DNA of 7,685 bases from Alphaproteobacteria bacterium (GCA_006226225.1 SBHI01000093.1:1-7685), one strand, 5' to 3'; shown: positions 1 to 6,182, numbered from the stretch's first letter. Numbers and translations: made by a program. Notes: generated by a model from the letters alone, not told the origin.

Positions 1-54
1 GAGCCCGAGCCCGAACCCGAACCCGAACCCGAACCCGAACCCGAACCCGAACCG
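1..54 (+). repeat. In-frame hexanucleotide repeat (GAACCC)n encoding Glu-Pro
   Basis: Nine consecutive hexamers of the form GA(A/G)CC(C/G) encode (Glu-Pro)9. Six in a row are identical GAACCC. The array begins at the window edge and may extend to the left. It lies in the acidic, disordered A domain of FtsY. Because the unit is 6 nt, slippage would change the length of the tract but keep the reading frame. Confidence 0.9.
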
Positions 55-1056
55 CAGCCCGTTCCTGAGGTTGTCGCGGAAACACAGCCTGTAACGGAAG
101 CGCCTGCCGAAGAAAAACCGGAAGAGAAAAAAGGCTGGTTCTCCCGCTTGACGCAGGGGCTGAGCAAAACCTCCTCGCAACTGACGGAAAATATCACCGC
201 AGTCTTCACCAAGAAAAAGCTCGACACGCAAATGCTGGAGGAGCTGGAAGAGGCGTTGATTATCGCCGATATCGGCCCCGAAACGGCTGTGTCCTTGACG
301 AAGGCACTCTCCAAAGAACGTTTCGGCAAGGAAATCACAGGTGAAGAAGTGCGCGAATTTCTGGCGGAAAAAATCGCGGCTATTTTGGAACCTGTGATGC
401 AGCCGCTGGTGCTGGAAGCACCGGAAAGCGGCGGGCCTTGCGTTGTGCTGGTCGCGGGCGTGAACGGCGCAGGGAAAACCACGACCATCGGCAAAATGGC
501 GCATCATTACCGCGCGCAGGGCAAAAAAGTCATGCTGGCTGCGGGTGATACCTTCCGTGCCGCTGCCGTTGAACAGCTGAAAGTCTGGGGCGACCGCACA
601 GGCGCACCGGTGATTGCCAAGGAAACAGGCGCAGATGCAGGCGCGCTGGCCTATGAAGCTTATGAGGCCGCCAAAAGTCAGAATATGGATATTCTGATGC
701 TGGATACGGCAGGACGTTTGCAAAATAAAGCCGATCTGATGGCGGAGCTGGAAAAGGTTGTGCGCGTCTTGAAAAAACATGACGAAACCGCGCCGCATAC
801 GACGCTGCTGGTGCTGGATGCGACGGTCGGCCAGAATGCGCATAATCAGGTTGATATCTTCGGCAAAACCGTTGATGTGACGGGGCTGATCATGACCAAG
901 CTCGACGGCTCGGCAAAAGGCGGGGTGATTGTATCACTGGCGCAGAAATTCGGCCTACCGATTCATGCCATCGGCATCGGCGAGGGTGTGGATGATTTAC
1001 GTCCCTTTGATGCGGTTTCTTTTGCCCGCTCCCTGATGGGGCTCGGCCAGTCTTAA
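1..1056 (+). CDS. ftsY: Signal recognition particle receptor FtsY (5' end outside window)
   Basis: SRP-receptor GTPase. It docks ribosome-nascent-chain/SRP (Ffh) complexes at the inner membrane for cotranslational insertion. The reading frame is open to the left edge, so the TTG at 148 is not the true start. Visible order: an acidic Glu-Pro tract (nt 1-54) belonging to the variable A domain; a basic, amphipathic GWFSRLTQGLSKTSSQL segment (about nt 133-183), typical of the first N-domain helix and the lipid-binding region; a helical N domain; then the G domain. GTPase motifs are all present: P-loop GVNGAGKTT (457-483), DTFRAAA (547-567), DTAGR (703-717) and TKLDG (895-909). The C-terminal GIGEGVDDLRPFDA is also characteristic of the family. 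The catalytic part is complete and ends with TAA. No clear intrinsic terminator follows. Identification is near certain; only the N-terminus is missing. Confidence 0.98.
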   Translation, partial: EPEPEPEPEPEPEPEPEPQPVPEVVAETQPVTEAPAEEKPEEKKGWFSRLTQGLSKTSSQLTENITAVFTKKKLDTQMLEELEEALIIADIGPETAVSLTKALSKERFGKEITGEEVREFLAEKIAAILEPVMQPLVLEAPESGGPCVVLVAGVNGAGKTTTIGKMAHHYRAQGKKVMLAAGDTFRAAAVEQLKVWGDRTGAPVIAKETGADAGALAYEAYEAAKSQNMDILMLDTAGRLQNKADLMAELEKVVRVLKKHDETAPHTTLLVLDATVGQNAHNQVDIFGKTVDVTGLIMTKLDGSAKGGVIVSLAQKFGLPIHAIGIGEGVDDLRPFDAVSFARSLMGLGQS

Positions 1057-1076
1057 AAACCGCGCCCGTAAATTCT

Positions 1077-1106
1077 GTTACAAAAACTTAACATTTATGT
1101 GATACT
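1077..1106 (+). promoter_or_regulatory. Candidate sigma-70 promoter for amn
   Basis: GTTACA (1077-1082, 4/6 to TTGACA) lies 18 nt before GATACT (1101-1106, 4/6 to TATAAT). A TG at 1098-1099 gives an extended -10 arrangement. It sits in the 112-nt gap between ftsY and the likely amn start. Both boxes are imperfect, so this is tentative. Confidence 0.35.
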
Positions 1107-1168
1107 GTCTGATAACGTTTCGCTTTTCTGCGATGCGTATTTTTCGAATATTTCAAGGTTTCTTTGCA

Positions 1169-2719
1169 ATGCCCACACGTTACCCTTCACCGATCAGACC
1201 CGGACGCAGCACCAAGGTGTTTCGCAGTCCTGACAAGGCGTTGCAGCATATCAAGGAAATTTATGACAGAAACGTCACCTATCTGCGCCGCCGCTTCGAT
1301 GATTTTTGCAATAAAGAGGGCTTGCCGACGGAACGCTCCACCGCGCATTATCCCTATATTCTGTTTAAAACCAAAACCTATCCATCGGTTGACCGCCGCC
1401 TATCTTATGGTTTTGTCACCCAGCCGGGCGTGTATTCGACAACCGTGACCCGCCCCGATATATTTGACCATTATTTCAAGGAACAACTGACCCTGCTATG
1501 CGAAAATCATAGTGACGCCAAACTGGAAATCGGTGTCAGCGATGTGCCGATCCCGCTGCATTTCGCCTTGGGAGAGGATTTTTATCTGGAAGGCGAACTG
1601 TCTTCAGCAAAACTGGATGCGCTGCCGCTGCTGTTTGATCTACCCGATCTCAGTATGATGGATGATAAAATCGCCAACGGTATTTATCTGCTGGATGGCG
1701 GGGAGGGGGCGGATGTGCAGCCTTTATCCTTATTTACGGCGCCGCGTGTGGATGTCAGCCTGCAGCGGCTGAAACATTACACGGGAACCTCTTCCGAGCA
1801 TTTTCAGAATTTCGTGATTTATACGAACTATCAGTTCTATATCGATGAATTTATCCGCAACGGCATGCGCCTGATGTCCTATACGGAAGAAAAGGAGCTG
1901 GCAAAACAGCGGTCGGAATATGTGGCTTTTGTCGAGCCCGGCAATAAAATCACCCATAATGCCAATCTACCCGGCGGGATGAGCAAAGACGGCTTCCCGC
2001 GTATTGAAGGCGGCACGATGAGCCGTATTCCGCAAATGCCCGCCTATCACCTGAAACGGGCAAACGGTTCGGGTATTACCATGATCAATATCGGCGTCGG
2101 CCCGTCCAATGCGAAAAATATTACCGACCATGTCGCGGTCTTGCGTCCGCATGCATGGCTGATGCTGGGGCATTGTGCGGGCTTAAGGAATTCACAGCGT
2201 CTGGGCGATTATGTGCTGGCGCATGCCTATATCCGTGAAGATGCGATTTTGGATGACGACCTGCCCTTGCATGTACCGCTTCCGGCCTTGTCGGAAATCC
2301 AGTTGGCGCTGGCTTCGGCAATGAGCGAAGTCACAGGGCTGGATGATTACGAATTTAAACGGATTATGCGCACGGGAACGGTCGCCAGCATTAATGACCG
2401 TAACTGGGAGTTGCGCGACCAAAAGGAATTGATGTGGCATTTCAGCCAAAGCCGCGCGATTGCGCTGGATATGGAATCTGCGACCATTGCCGCAAACGGT
2501 TTCCGCTTCCGCGTTCCTTACGGCACGCTGCTCTGCGTTTCCGACAAGCCGCTGCACGGGCAATTGAAACTGCCGGGTATGGCGGATGAATTTTACCGCG
2601 AACGCGTTGACCAGCACTTGAAAATCGGTTTGCTGGCCATGGAAAAACTGCGGGCAATGGGTAAAGAGAGATTACACAGCCGTAAGTTGCGCAGCTTTAC
2701 CGAAGTTGCATTTCAGTAA
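1169..2719 (+). CDS. amn: AMP nucleosidase
   Basis: Hydrolyses AMP to adenine and ribose 5-phosphate in the cytoplasm, regulating the AMP pool and feeding purine salvage. The chain has the family's N-terminal regulatory domain (with YTGTxxEHFQNFVIYTNY near nt 1780-1840) followed by a nucleoside-phosphorylase-like catalytic domain. Conserved blocks: INIGVGPSNAK (about 2086-2118), MLGHCAGLR, GDYVLAHAYIR, the RTGTV...DRNWELR region, MESATIA (from 2471) and VSDKPLHGQLKLPG, whose Asp codon is 2543-2545 (the likely catalytic acid by analogy with nucleoside phosphorylases). The C-terminal LHSRKLRSF closely resembles the end of the E. coli enzyme. I choose ATG 1169 (516 aa; the E. coli enzyme is 484) because AAGG lies 10 nt upstream. 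An in-frame ATG at 1133 would add 12 hydrophobic residues but has no visible ribosome-binding site. Family assignment is very secure. Confidence 0.97.
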   Translation: MPTRYPSPIRPGRSTKVFRSPDKALQHIKEIYDRNVTYLRRRFDDFCNKEGLPTERSTAHYPYILFKTKTYPSVDRRLSYGFVTQPGVYSTTVTRPDIFDHYFKEQLTLLCENHSDAKLEIGVSDVPIPLHFALGEDFYLEGELSSAKLDALPLLFDLPDLSMMDDKIANGIYLLDGGEGADVQPLSLFTAPRVDVSLQRLKHYTGTSSEHFQNFVIYTNYQFYIDEFIRNGMRLMSYTEEKELAKQRSEYVAFVEPGNKITHNANLPGGMSKDGFPRIEGGTMSRIPQMPAYHLKRANGSGITMINIGVGPSNAKNITDHVAVLRPHAWLMLGHCAGLRNSQRLGDYVLAHAYIREDAILDDDLPLHVPLPALSEIQLALASAMSEVTGLDDYEFKRIMRTGTVASINDRNWELRDQKELMWHFSQSRAIALDMESATIAANGFRFRVPYGTLLCVSDKPLHGQLKLPGMADEFYRERVDQHLKIGLLAMEKLRAMGKERLHSRKLRSFTEVAFQ

Positions 2720-2734
2720 AAACTTCCCGATAAT
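2706..2734 (+). promoter_or_regulatory. Candidate promoter for the luxR-type gene
   Basis: GATAAT (2729-2734, 5/6 to TATAAT) is 17 nt after a poor -35 TTGCAT (2706-2711) that lies within the last codons of amn. The surrounding stretch is AT-rich. If real, the transcript starts near 2741 and carries the 2755-2774 hairpin and the 2781-2797 box in its leader. The weak -35 suggests activator dependence or a false call. Confidence 0.3.
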
Positions 2735-2754
2735 AATAGACAGATATGCGGATT

Positions 2755-2774
2755 ATCCCCTGATGGCGGGGGAT
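2755..2774 (+). terminator. Hairpin after amn, possible weak terminator or leader hairpin
   Basis: ATCCCC (2755-2760) pairs with GGGGAT (2769-2774) around an 8-nt loop. It lies 35 nt past the amn stop and is followed by T-rich GCTTTCTTT rather than a clean T run. It could attenuate amn read-through or act as a leader hairpin for the next gene. Confidence 0.35.
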
Positions 2775-2780
2775 GCTTTC

Positions 2781-2797
2781 TTTGACGCAAACCGAAA
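2781..2797 (+). repeat. Copy 1 of a 17-bp box flanking the luxR-type gene
   Basis: Sequence TTTGACGCAAACCGAAA, matching the box at 3550-3566 at 16 of 17 positions. It contains a short inverted repeat, TTTG-ACG-CAAA. It lies 15 nt before the GTG start. Although TTGACG resembles a -35 box, no plausible -10 follows at 15-19 nt (the region is G/C-rich), so promoter function does not explain this copy. Candidate operator. Confidence 0.45.
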
Positions 2798-2812
2798 GAT
2801 GCGGGCAGCGGC

Positions 2813-3544
2813 GTGGATCTGATAGAATTTATCGAGCAAACCAGCAAAGCCGAAACAGTCGAGCAGCTTTTCGCCCTGCTTGAAAACGTCATGTCCAATT
2901 ACGGTTTTGACCGCGTCCTGTTCAGCTTGATGACGGATCACCCCTCGATCGGCAAATCCGCAGGTCACGGTATTATGCGGAATTATCCCGGCGAGTGGAT
3001 GGCCTATTATGCCGATAAGAAATACGAAGATGTTGATCCTGTCCGTCAATATGTCGTGCAGGCACCGGCTCCCTTTACATGGTCTTTTTTGGAAGACAAG
3101 CTGCCATTGATGCCGGATCAGCAGAAAGTCATGGACGAGGCACGTGAAGCGGGGCTTTATCACGGCATCGCGATCCCGATGCGCGGCCCGATGGGGGCGA
3201 TTGCAGGGATCGGTGCGGCGAGCAGCGCCGCAGGCGGCAGCGATATTTCCCGCGATACGCTTGCGCTGGTCAATGCCGCTTGTCAGCAGTTTTACGCTTC
3301 TTTCATCGGGTTGGAGCAACAATCGGTTCCGCCGACGCAGGAGGCGGTGACCTTGACGGAGCGGGAGAAAGAAGTGCTGAAATGGTGCGCGCAGGGGAAA
3401 ACAACATGGGAAATCGGTGTTATCCTCGGCTTGTCCGAGGCAGGAGTGCTTTTCCATCTGCGCAATGTCATGAAAAAATTTAACACCTCCTCACGTGTTT
3501 ATGCCGTGATGCAGGCGGTGCGTTTTGGATTAATGCAGCTTTAA
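2813..3544 (+). CDS. LuxR-family autoinducer-binding transcriptional regulator (no adjacent synthase)
   Basis: Predicted quorum-sensing regulator, 243 aa: N-terminal autoinducer-binding domain (about residues 3-165) and C-terminal LuxR-type helix-turn-helix (about 179-243). The residues invariant in TraR/LuxR proteins all align: W62, Y66, D75, P76, W90 and G118 (TraR W57, Y61, D70, P71, W85, G113) in the ligand pocket, with exactly matching spacing from W62 to W90, and E185, L189 and G195 (TraR E178, L182, G188) in the DNA-binding domain. This favours binding of an acyl-homoserine lactone or related ligand. The start is GTG 2813, because an in-frame stop occurs at 2783-2785 and no other start codon lies between. 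The ribosome-binding site is weak. No luxI-type gene is in the window, so it is either a LuxR 'solo' or has a distant partner. Target genes cannot be read from sequence; popZ lies 81 nt downstream. Confidence 0.92.
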   Translation: MDLIEFIEQTSKAETVEQLFALLENVMSNYGFDRVLFSLMTDHPSIGKSAGHGIMRNYPGEWMAYYADKKYEDVDPVRQYVVQAPAPFTWSFLEDKLPLMPDQQKVMDEAREAGLYHGIAIPMRGPMGAIAGIGAASSAAGGSDISRDTLALVNAACQQFYASFIGLEQQSVPPTQEAVTLTEREKEVLKWCAQGKTTWEIGVILGLSEAGVLFHLRNVMKKFNTSSRVYAVMQAVRFGLMQL

Positions 3545-3549
3545 AAGTT

Positions 3550-3566
3550 TTTGACGCAAAACGAAA
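3550..3566 (+). repeat. Copy 2 of the 17-bp box, overlapping the popZ -35
   Basis: Sequence TTTGACGCAAAACGAAA, 16/17 identical to 2781-2797. It begins 6 nt after the luxR-type stop and contains the -35 hexamer of the predicted popZ promoter. A protein bound here would compete with RNA polymerase. A shorter match (TTTGACGCA) occurs at 6593-6601, upstream of the pilus-domain gene. Confidence 0.45.
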
Positions 3567-3578
3567 ATAGGCTATAGT
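3551..3578 (+). promoter_or_regulatory. Predicted sigma-70 promoter of popZ
   Basis: TTGACG (3551-3556, 5/6) and TATAGT (3573-3578, 5/6) are separated by 16 nt. This is the best sigma-70 match on the plus strand in the window. Transcription would start near 3585, about 40 nt before the popZ ATG. It shows that popZ can be expressed independently of the luxR-type gene, although no terminator separates them. Confidence 0.6.
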
Positions 3579-3625
3579 GGGAAGATACGGGATTAACATT
3601 TTTAAACCAAAGTGCACTGAAAATC

Positions 3626-4237
3626 ATGGCAGATAAAAAAGCGGACCAGGCCACGGCGGAGGAGCCTTCGATCGAGGAGATCCTCGAATCCATTCGTCAG
3701 ATCATTTCTGATGACGACGACGATGATGGTGATGATGCCGGTGATGTGATCATGGATGTCGAGGCGGATAAAGACAAAGCCGGTGATGTCGACCTGCCGA
3801 AAGAGGAAGATGATTACGAGCCCGCCGATATCGAAGGCGATGTGACGGAACAGGCTGTTGATGACGGTGATGTTCTGGAATTGCGCGATGTGGTCGAAGA
3901 GGGCGGCGCTGCGGATATCTCTATGGATGCGCCGGATGATGATTACGAGCCCGCCGATATTGAAGGCGATATGACGGATAGTGATGACAGCCGCCTGATT
4001 TCCGAAGATACGGAAGATGCTGCTGTCGGCGCGATGGCAAAACTGGCGGAAAACATGTTTGTCGAGGAACACCGCGCTGCAGGCATTTCTCCGGCAGGCC
4101 GTATTACGCTGGAACATATCACGCGTGAACTGCTGCGTCCGATGCTGAAAGAATGGCTGGATCGCCGCCTTCCCGGATTGGTGGAGGAGCTGGTCGAGCG
4201 TGAAATCAAGAAAATCTCCGACCGTTCAAAGAAATAA
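3626..4237 (+). CDS. popZ: PopZ-like cell-pole organizing protein (DUF2497 family)
   Basis: In Caulobacter, PopZ self-assembles at the poles, anchors ParB-parS and recruits polarity factors. This 203-aa protein has the same three-part plan. Residues 12-30 form a short conserved helix (EPSIEEILESIRQIISDD). Residues 29-130 form a long acidic, low-complexity linker, including a run of Asp, comparable to the acidic proline-rich linker of PopZ. Residues 158-200 form the conserved C-terminal helical oligomerization region (ITLEHITRELLRPMLKEWLDRRLPGLVEELVEREI). Caulobacter PopZ is 177 aa; the extra length lies in the linker, where an 11-residue unit DDYEPADIEGD occurs twice (residues 62-72 and 105-115). 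The ATG at 3626 fits the family N-terminus, but the ribosome-binding site is poor. In many alphaproteobacteria popZ lies next to valS; here it precedes truA. Family membership is secure; the exact polar role is inferred. Confidence 0.85.
   Translation: MADKKADQATAEEPSIEEILESIRQIISDDDDDDGDDAGDVIMDVEADKDKAGDVDLPKEEDDYEPADIEGDVTEQAVDDGDVLELRDVVEEGGAADISMDAPDDDYEPADIEGDMTDSDDSRLISEDTEDAAVGAMAKLAENMFVEEHRAAGISPAGRITLEHITRELLRPMLKEWLDRRLPGLVEELVEREIKKISDRSKK
3809..3848 (+). repeat. Intragenic direct repeat in popZ, copy 1
   Basis: A 40-bp in-frame segment encoding DDYEPADIEGDVT, repeated at 3938-3977 with 38/40 identical bases. The copies are 129 bp apart start to start (43 codons), so recombination between them would delete 43 codons without a frameshift. 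Confidence 0.9.
3938..3977 (+). repeat. Intragenic direct repeat in popZ, copy 2
   Basis: Second copy of the 3809-3848 segment, encoding DDYEPADIEGDMT. The two differences are one silent change (ATC/ATT) and one Val/Met change. The near identity at synonymous sites suggests a recent duplication or gene conversion rather than protein-level selection alone. Confidence 0.9.
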
Positions 4238-4275
4238 CACGGTTTATACTCTGACCCCCATGATGAACTAATCTC

Positions 4276-5049
4276 ATGACGCAGCGCTGGAAAATAACCG
4301 TGGAATATGACGGTTCCCTCTATGCGGGCTGGCAATTTCAACAACATGACATGAGCATACAACAGGCATTGGAAGAGGCTGTTTTTGCCTTTTCCGGAGA
4401 AAGTCCGCGCCTGTCTGTCGCCGGACGCACGGATGCAGGCGTGCATGCGCTGGGGCAAGTTGCACATTTCGATCTGGAACGGGAGTCCACGGAAAAAACC
4501 GTGCGCGATGCCGTGAATGCGAAATTGCGTGAACAGCGGCATCACGGTATCTCGGTGGTGACGGCGGAACCTGTCTCAGAGGAATTTCACGCCCGTTTCG
4601 GTGCGCAAAACCGTGTTTATATTTACCGCATTCTGGCCGCGCGCGCTGCGCCGCCGGCGCTGCTGCGGAACAGGGTCTGGCATATGCGTGACAGGCTGGA
4701 TATTACTGCCATGAATGCCGGAGCGCAGCATCTGCTGGGACATCATGATTTTTCGTCTTTTCGTGCTGCGGGATGTCAGGCCAATTCACCGCTGCGTACG
4801 GTGAGCCTTGTCGAGGTCACAGAGGATGCGGACGCGGCTTACGGGGCAGGGCAGGCAATCAGCGTCAGAGTTGAGGCGAAGTCTTTCCTGTATCATCAGG
4901 TGCGTAATATTGTCGGGTCACTCGTGCCGGTGGGAACGGGGAAATGGCAGCCGGAAAAAATCGCGGAAATTCTCGCCGCTTGTGACCGGACAAAAGCAGC
5001 GGCAACCGCGCCCGCGCATGGTTTATATTTCGCGCGCGTCGATTATTAG
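4276..5049 (+). CDS. truA: tRNA pseudouridine(38-40) synthase TruA
   Basis: Converts uridines 38, 39 and 40 in the tRNA anticodon arm to pseudouridine. It acts as a cytoplasmic homodimer. At 257 aa it has normal family length. Key features: N-terminal EYDGSLYAGWQFQ (residues 10-22); the catalytic block GRTDAGVHALGQVAHF, with the nucleophilic Asp at residue 53; RVYIYRI, with the conserved Tyr; LLGHHDFSSFRAAGC, near residues 154-168; and the C-terminal SFLYHQVRNIVGSLVPVGTGK. ATG 4276 is the only usable start after an in-frame stop at 4264-4266. No Shine-Dalgarno sequence is visible. A TATACT -10-like element at 4245-4250 without a good -35 could give a very short leader. It lies 38 nt after popZ, so cotranscription is likely. 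Its 3' end faces the minus-strand J-domain gene 34 nt away. Confidence 0.97.
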   Translation: MTQRWKITVEYDGSLYAGWQFQQHDMSIQQALEEAVFAFSGESPRLSVAGRTDAGVHALGQVAHFDLERESTEKTVRDAVNAKLREQRHHGISVVTAEPVSEEFHARFGAQNRVYIYRILAARAAPPALLRNRVWHMRDRLDITAMNAGAQHLLGHHDFSSFRAAGCQANSPLRTVSLVEVTEDADAAYGAGQAISVRVEAKSFLYHQVRNIVGSLVPVGTGKWQPEKIAEILAACDRTKAAATAPAHGLYFARVDY

Positions 5050-5083
5050 AGCACGCGCTCTCTAACATGGATAAAGAGATGAA

Positions 5084-5956
5084 TTAGCGGTTAAAGCCCT
5101 GCTTTTTGCGGTTCTGTGCGCCACCGTCAATATGATCGGCAATGCTGTTCAACTCGCTGACAACGGTGCGCAAAGACATACTGCTGAGTTTGCCGTCTGT
5201 TTCGACAAGCTCGTTAATCACATCGCGCAAACGCCCTGACAGGTCAGAAGAGGATGTTGTTGCCGGTGCATCATCATCGCCGTTGGTCAGGTCATCAACC
5301 GTTTCCATGGCTTTTTCTTTTGCACGGCTGAAAACGCCGCTGGCTTTACCGGCCAGATCACCCAGCAGGCTTGAACCGTTGCCTTTGGAGGCGGGTTTAT
5401 CGGTTTTCGGCTTTTCTTTTTTCGGTTTTTTGCCGCGTACTTCGTCCAGCAGATCGTCAAGGCTGGTATCCGTCCCTTTGAACGGGTTTGTGCCGGTATG
5501 GCGGGCGTTTTTCAAAACATCTTTGACATCACGGCGTGTCGTTTTTTGATCAAGATCATCGCCGAAAAGTTCGTCATCGCTCATTTCTACGGTTTCGGTT
5601 CCGAATTCGGCGCTGGCTTTTCCGAAATCCCAGAAAGCATCTCCACCGCTGGAGCTGGAGGGATCATCGCCATTAGCCTGACGGGCAAGTCCTTCGTAGC
5701 CGTATTCGTCAAAAATCTGTCGTTTTTCGGCATCTTTCAGAATTTCATAAGCGCCATTGACCATAGATGCCTGCTGACGAGCCTCTGTCAGCATTTTTAC
5801 GGCTTCCGGTGTGCCTTCAAGGCCGTCGCGACGGATGCGTGCATTGACGCGGTCTTCATGGTGCCGCAAAAGCGCTTTGTTTTTGGCTTTTTTGATCTCG
5901 TCATCCGTGGCGTTTTTTGCAACACCAAGAATTTCATATGGAGATGGCTGTGACAT
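5084..5956 (-). CDS. J-domain protein with HED in place of HPD
   Basis: 290-aa protein beginning with a J domain (residues 5-90): YEILGVAKNATDDEIKKA (helices I-II), then AYEILKDAEKRQIFDEYGYEGL (helices III-IV). The HPD tripeptide that stimulates Hsp70 ATPase reads H33-E34-D35; codon 34 is GAA (plus-strand 5855-5857). The helix II/III loop is a little longer than usual. There is no zinc-finger or recognisable DnaJ substrate-binding domain, so it is not DnaJ itself. Instead there is a Ser/Gly/Asp-rich linker (about 96-135), a Lys/Pro-rich patch (175-191), a possible amphipathic segment (196-222), another acidic Ser-rich linker, and a helical C-terminal block (about 239-276) before a basic tail. 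No signal peptide or membrane segment was seen. The start is supported by GAGG 9 nt upstream. Possibly a DnaK co-chaperone, or a J-like scaffold that cannot activate DnaK. The C-terminal part is not recognised. Confidence 0.88.
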   Translation of the reverse strand: MSQPSPYEILGVAKNATDDEIKKAKNKALLRHHEDRVNARIRRDGLEGTPEAVKMLTEARQQASMVNGAYEILKDAEKRQIFDEYGYEGLARQANGDDPSSSSGGDAFWDFGKASAEFGTETVEMSDDELFGDDLDQKTTRRDVKDVLKNARHTGTNPFKGTDTSLDDLLDEVRGKKPKKEKPKTDKPASKGNGSSLLGDLAGKASGVFSRAKEKAMETVDDLTNGDDDAPATTSSSDLSGRLRDVINELVETDGKLSSMSLRTVVSELNSIADHIDGGAQNRKKQGFNR

Positions 5957-6010
5957 TCTTTGTTCCCTCTTCCTCTTATTCTTACCTGCCGTTCGATTTT
6001 GCGGAGCTTA

Positions 6011-6039
6011 ATTATTGCCGTTTGCCTGCCGCATTTCAA
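6011..6039 (-). promoter_or_regulatory. Proximal promoter of the J-domain gene, heat-shock-like -35
   Basis: On the minus strand, TTGAAA (6039-6034) and AATAAT (6016-6011) are 17 nt apart, each 5/6 to the sigma-70 consensus. The -35 sits in CACTTGAAA, which also matches the -35 usually seen in alphaproteobacterial RpoH promoters (CnCTTGAA). The -10 fits RpoH poorly. The start would be near 6004, giving a leader of about 48 nt. Confidence 0.5.
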
Positions 6040-6096
6040 GTGCTCAAACACATACCTGCGCATAGGTTGCGCATGGTTGTTAACTTTGTATTAATA

Positions 6097-6125
6097 TTTC
6101 TACACGATTCTGGGCATTATGTCAA
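6097..6125 (-). promoter_or_regulatory. Distal candidate promoter of the J-domain gene
   Basis: A perfect TTGACA (minus strand, 6125-6120) is 17 nt from TAGAAA (6102-6097, 4/6). It would give a leader of about 135 nt that includes the proximal promoter. It lies 23 nt from the plus-strand lipoprotein promoter, so the two transcripts diverge from adjacent start sites. Confidence 0.45.
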
Positions 6126-6147
6126 GTAAATAGGGTGATGATATTCT

Positions 6148-6176
6148 TTGAAAAAGTTTTTTTTTGTGTGTAGACT
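6148..6176 (+). promoter_or_regulatory. Predicted promoter of the small lipoprotein gene
   Basis: TTGAAA (6148-6153, 5/6) and TAGACT (6171-6176, 4/6) are 17 nt apart. The spacer holds a run of nine T. The predicted start near 6183 coincides with the first base of the leader hairpins, leaving a 5' leader of about 92 nt. Confidence 0.5.
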
Positions 6177-6182
6177 AGTTAT

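Noticed and set aside
148..150. TTG as the start of ftsY
   Set aside because: The frame is open to the left edge and the upstream codons encode the expected acidic A domain and a GWFSRL segment, so the gene begins outside the window.
1133..1168. ATG 1133 as the amn start (528 aa)
   Set aside because: It has no ribosome-binding site, and the added 12 residues are hydrophobic and unlike the family N-terminus. ATG 1169 has AAGG at good spacing. Not fully excluded.
2192..2617. Minus-strand 141-codon frame within amn
   Set aside because: It lies wholly inside a gene with unmistakable family motifs; it is a shadow frame.
3611..3618. AGTGCACT palindrome before popZ as an operator
   Set aside because: An 8-bp palindrome is expected by chance in a window of this size and nothing else supports it.
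3602..4545. Long minus-strand frames (171 and 200 codons) opposite popZ and truA
   Set aside because: They arise from GAT/GAC-rich coding sequence on the plus strand. They have no family resemblance or ribosome-binding site, and popZ and truA are clearly the real genes.
5046..5065. TTAGAG/CTCTAA inverted repeat between truA and the J-domain gene as a bidirectional terminator
   Set aside because: The stem is only 6 bp, overlaps the truA stop codon, and no T run follows on either strand.
5142..5953. Plus-strand frames opposite the J-domain gene (135 and 151 codons)
   Set aside because: They mirror a well-supported minus-strand gene and show no recognisable motifs.
6054..6076. Repeated TGCGCAT and ACCT/AGGT inverted repeat in the divergent region
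   Set aside because: Short, low-information matches; chance is a sufficient explanation.
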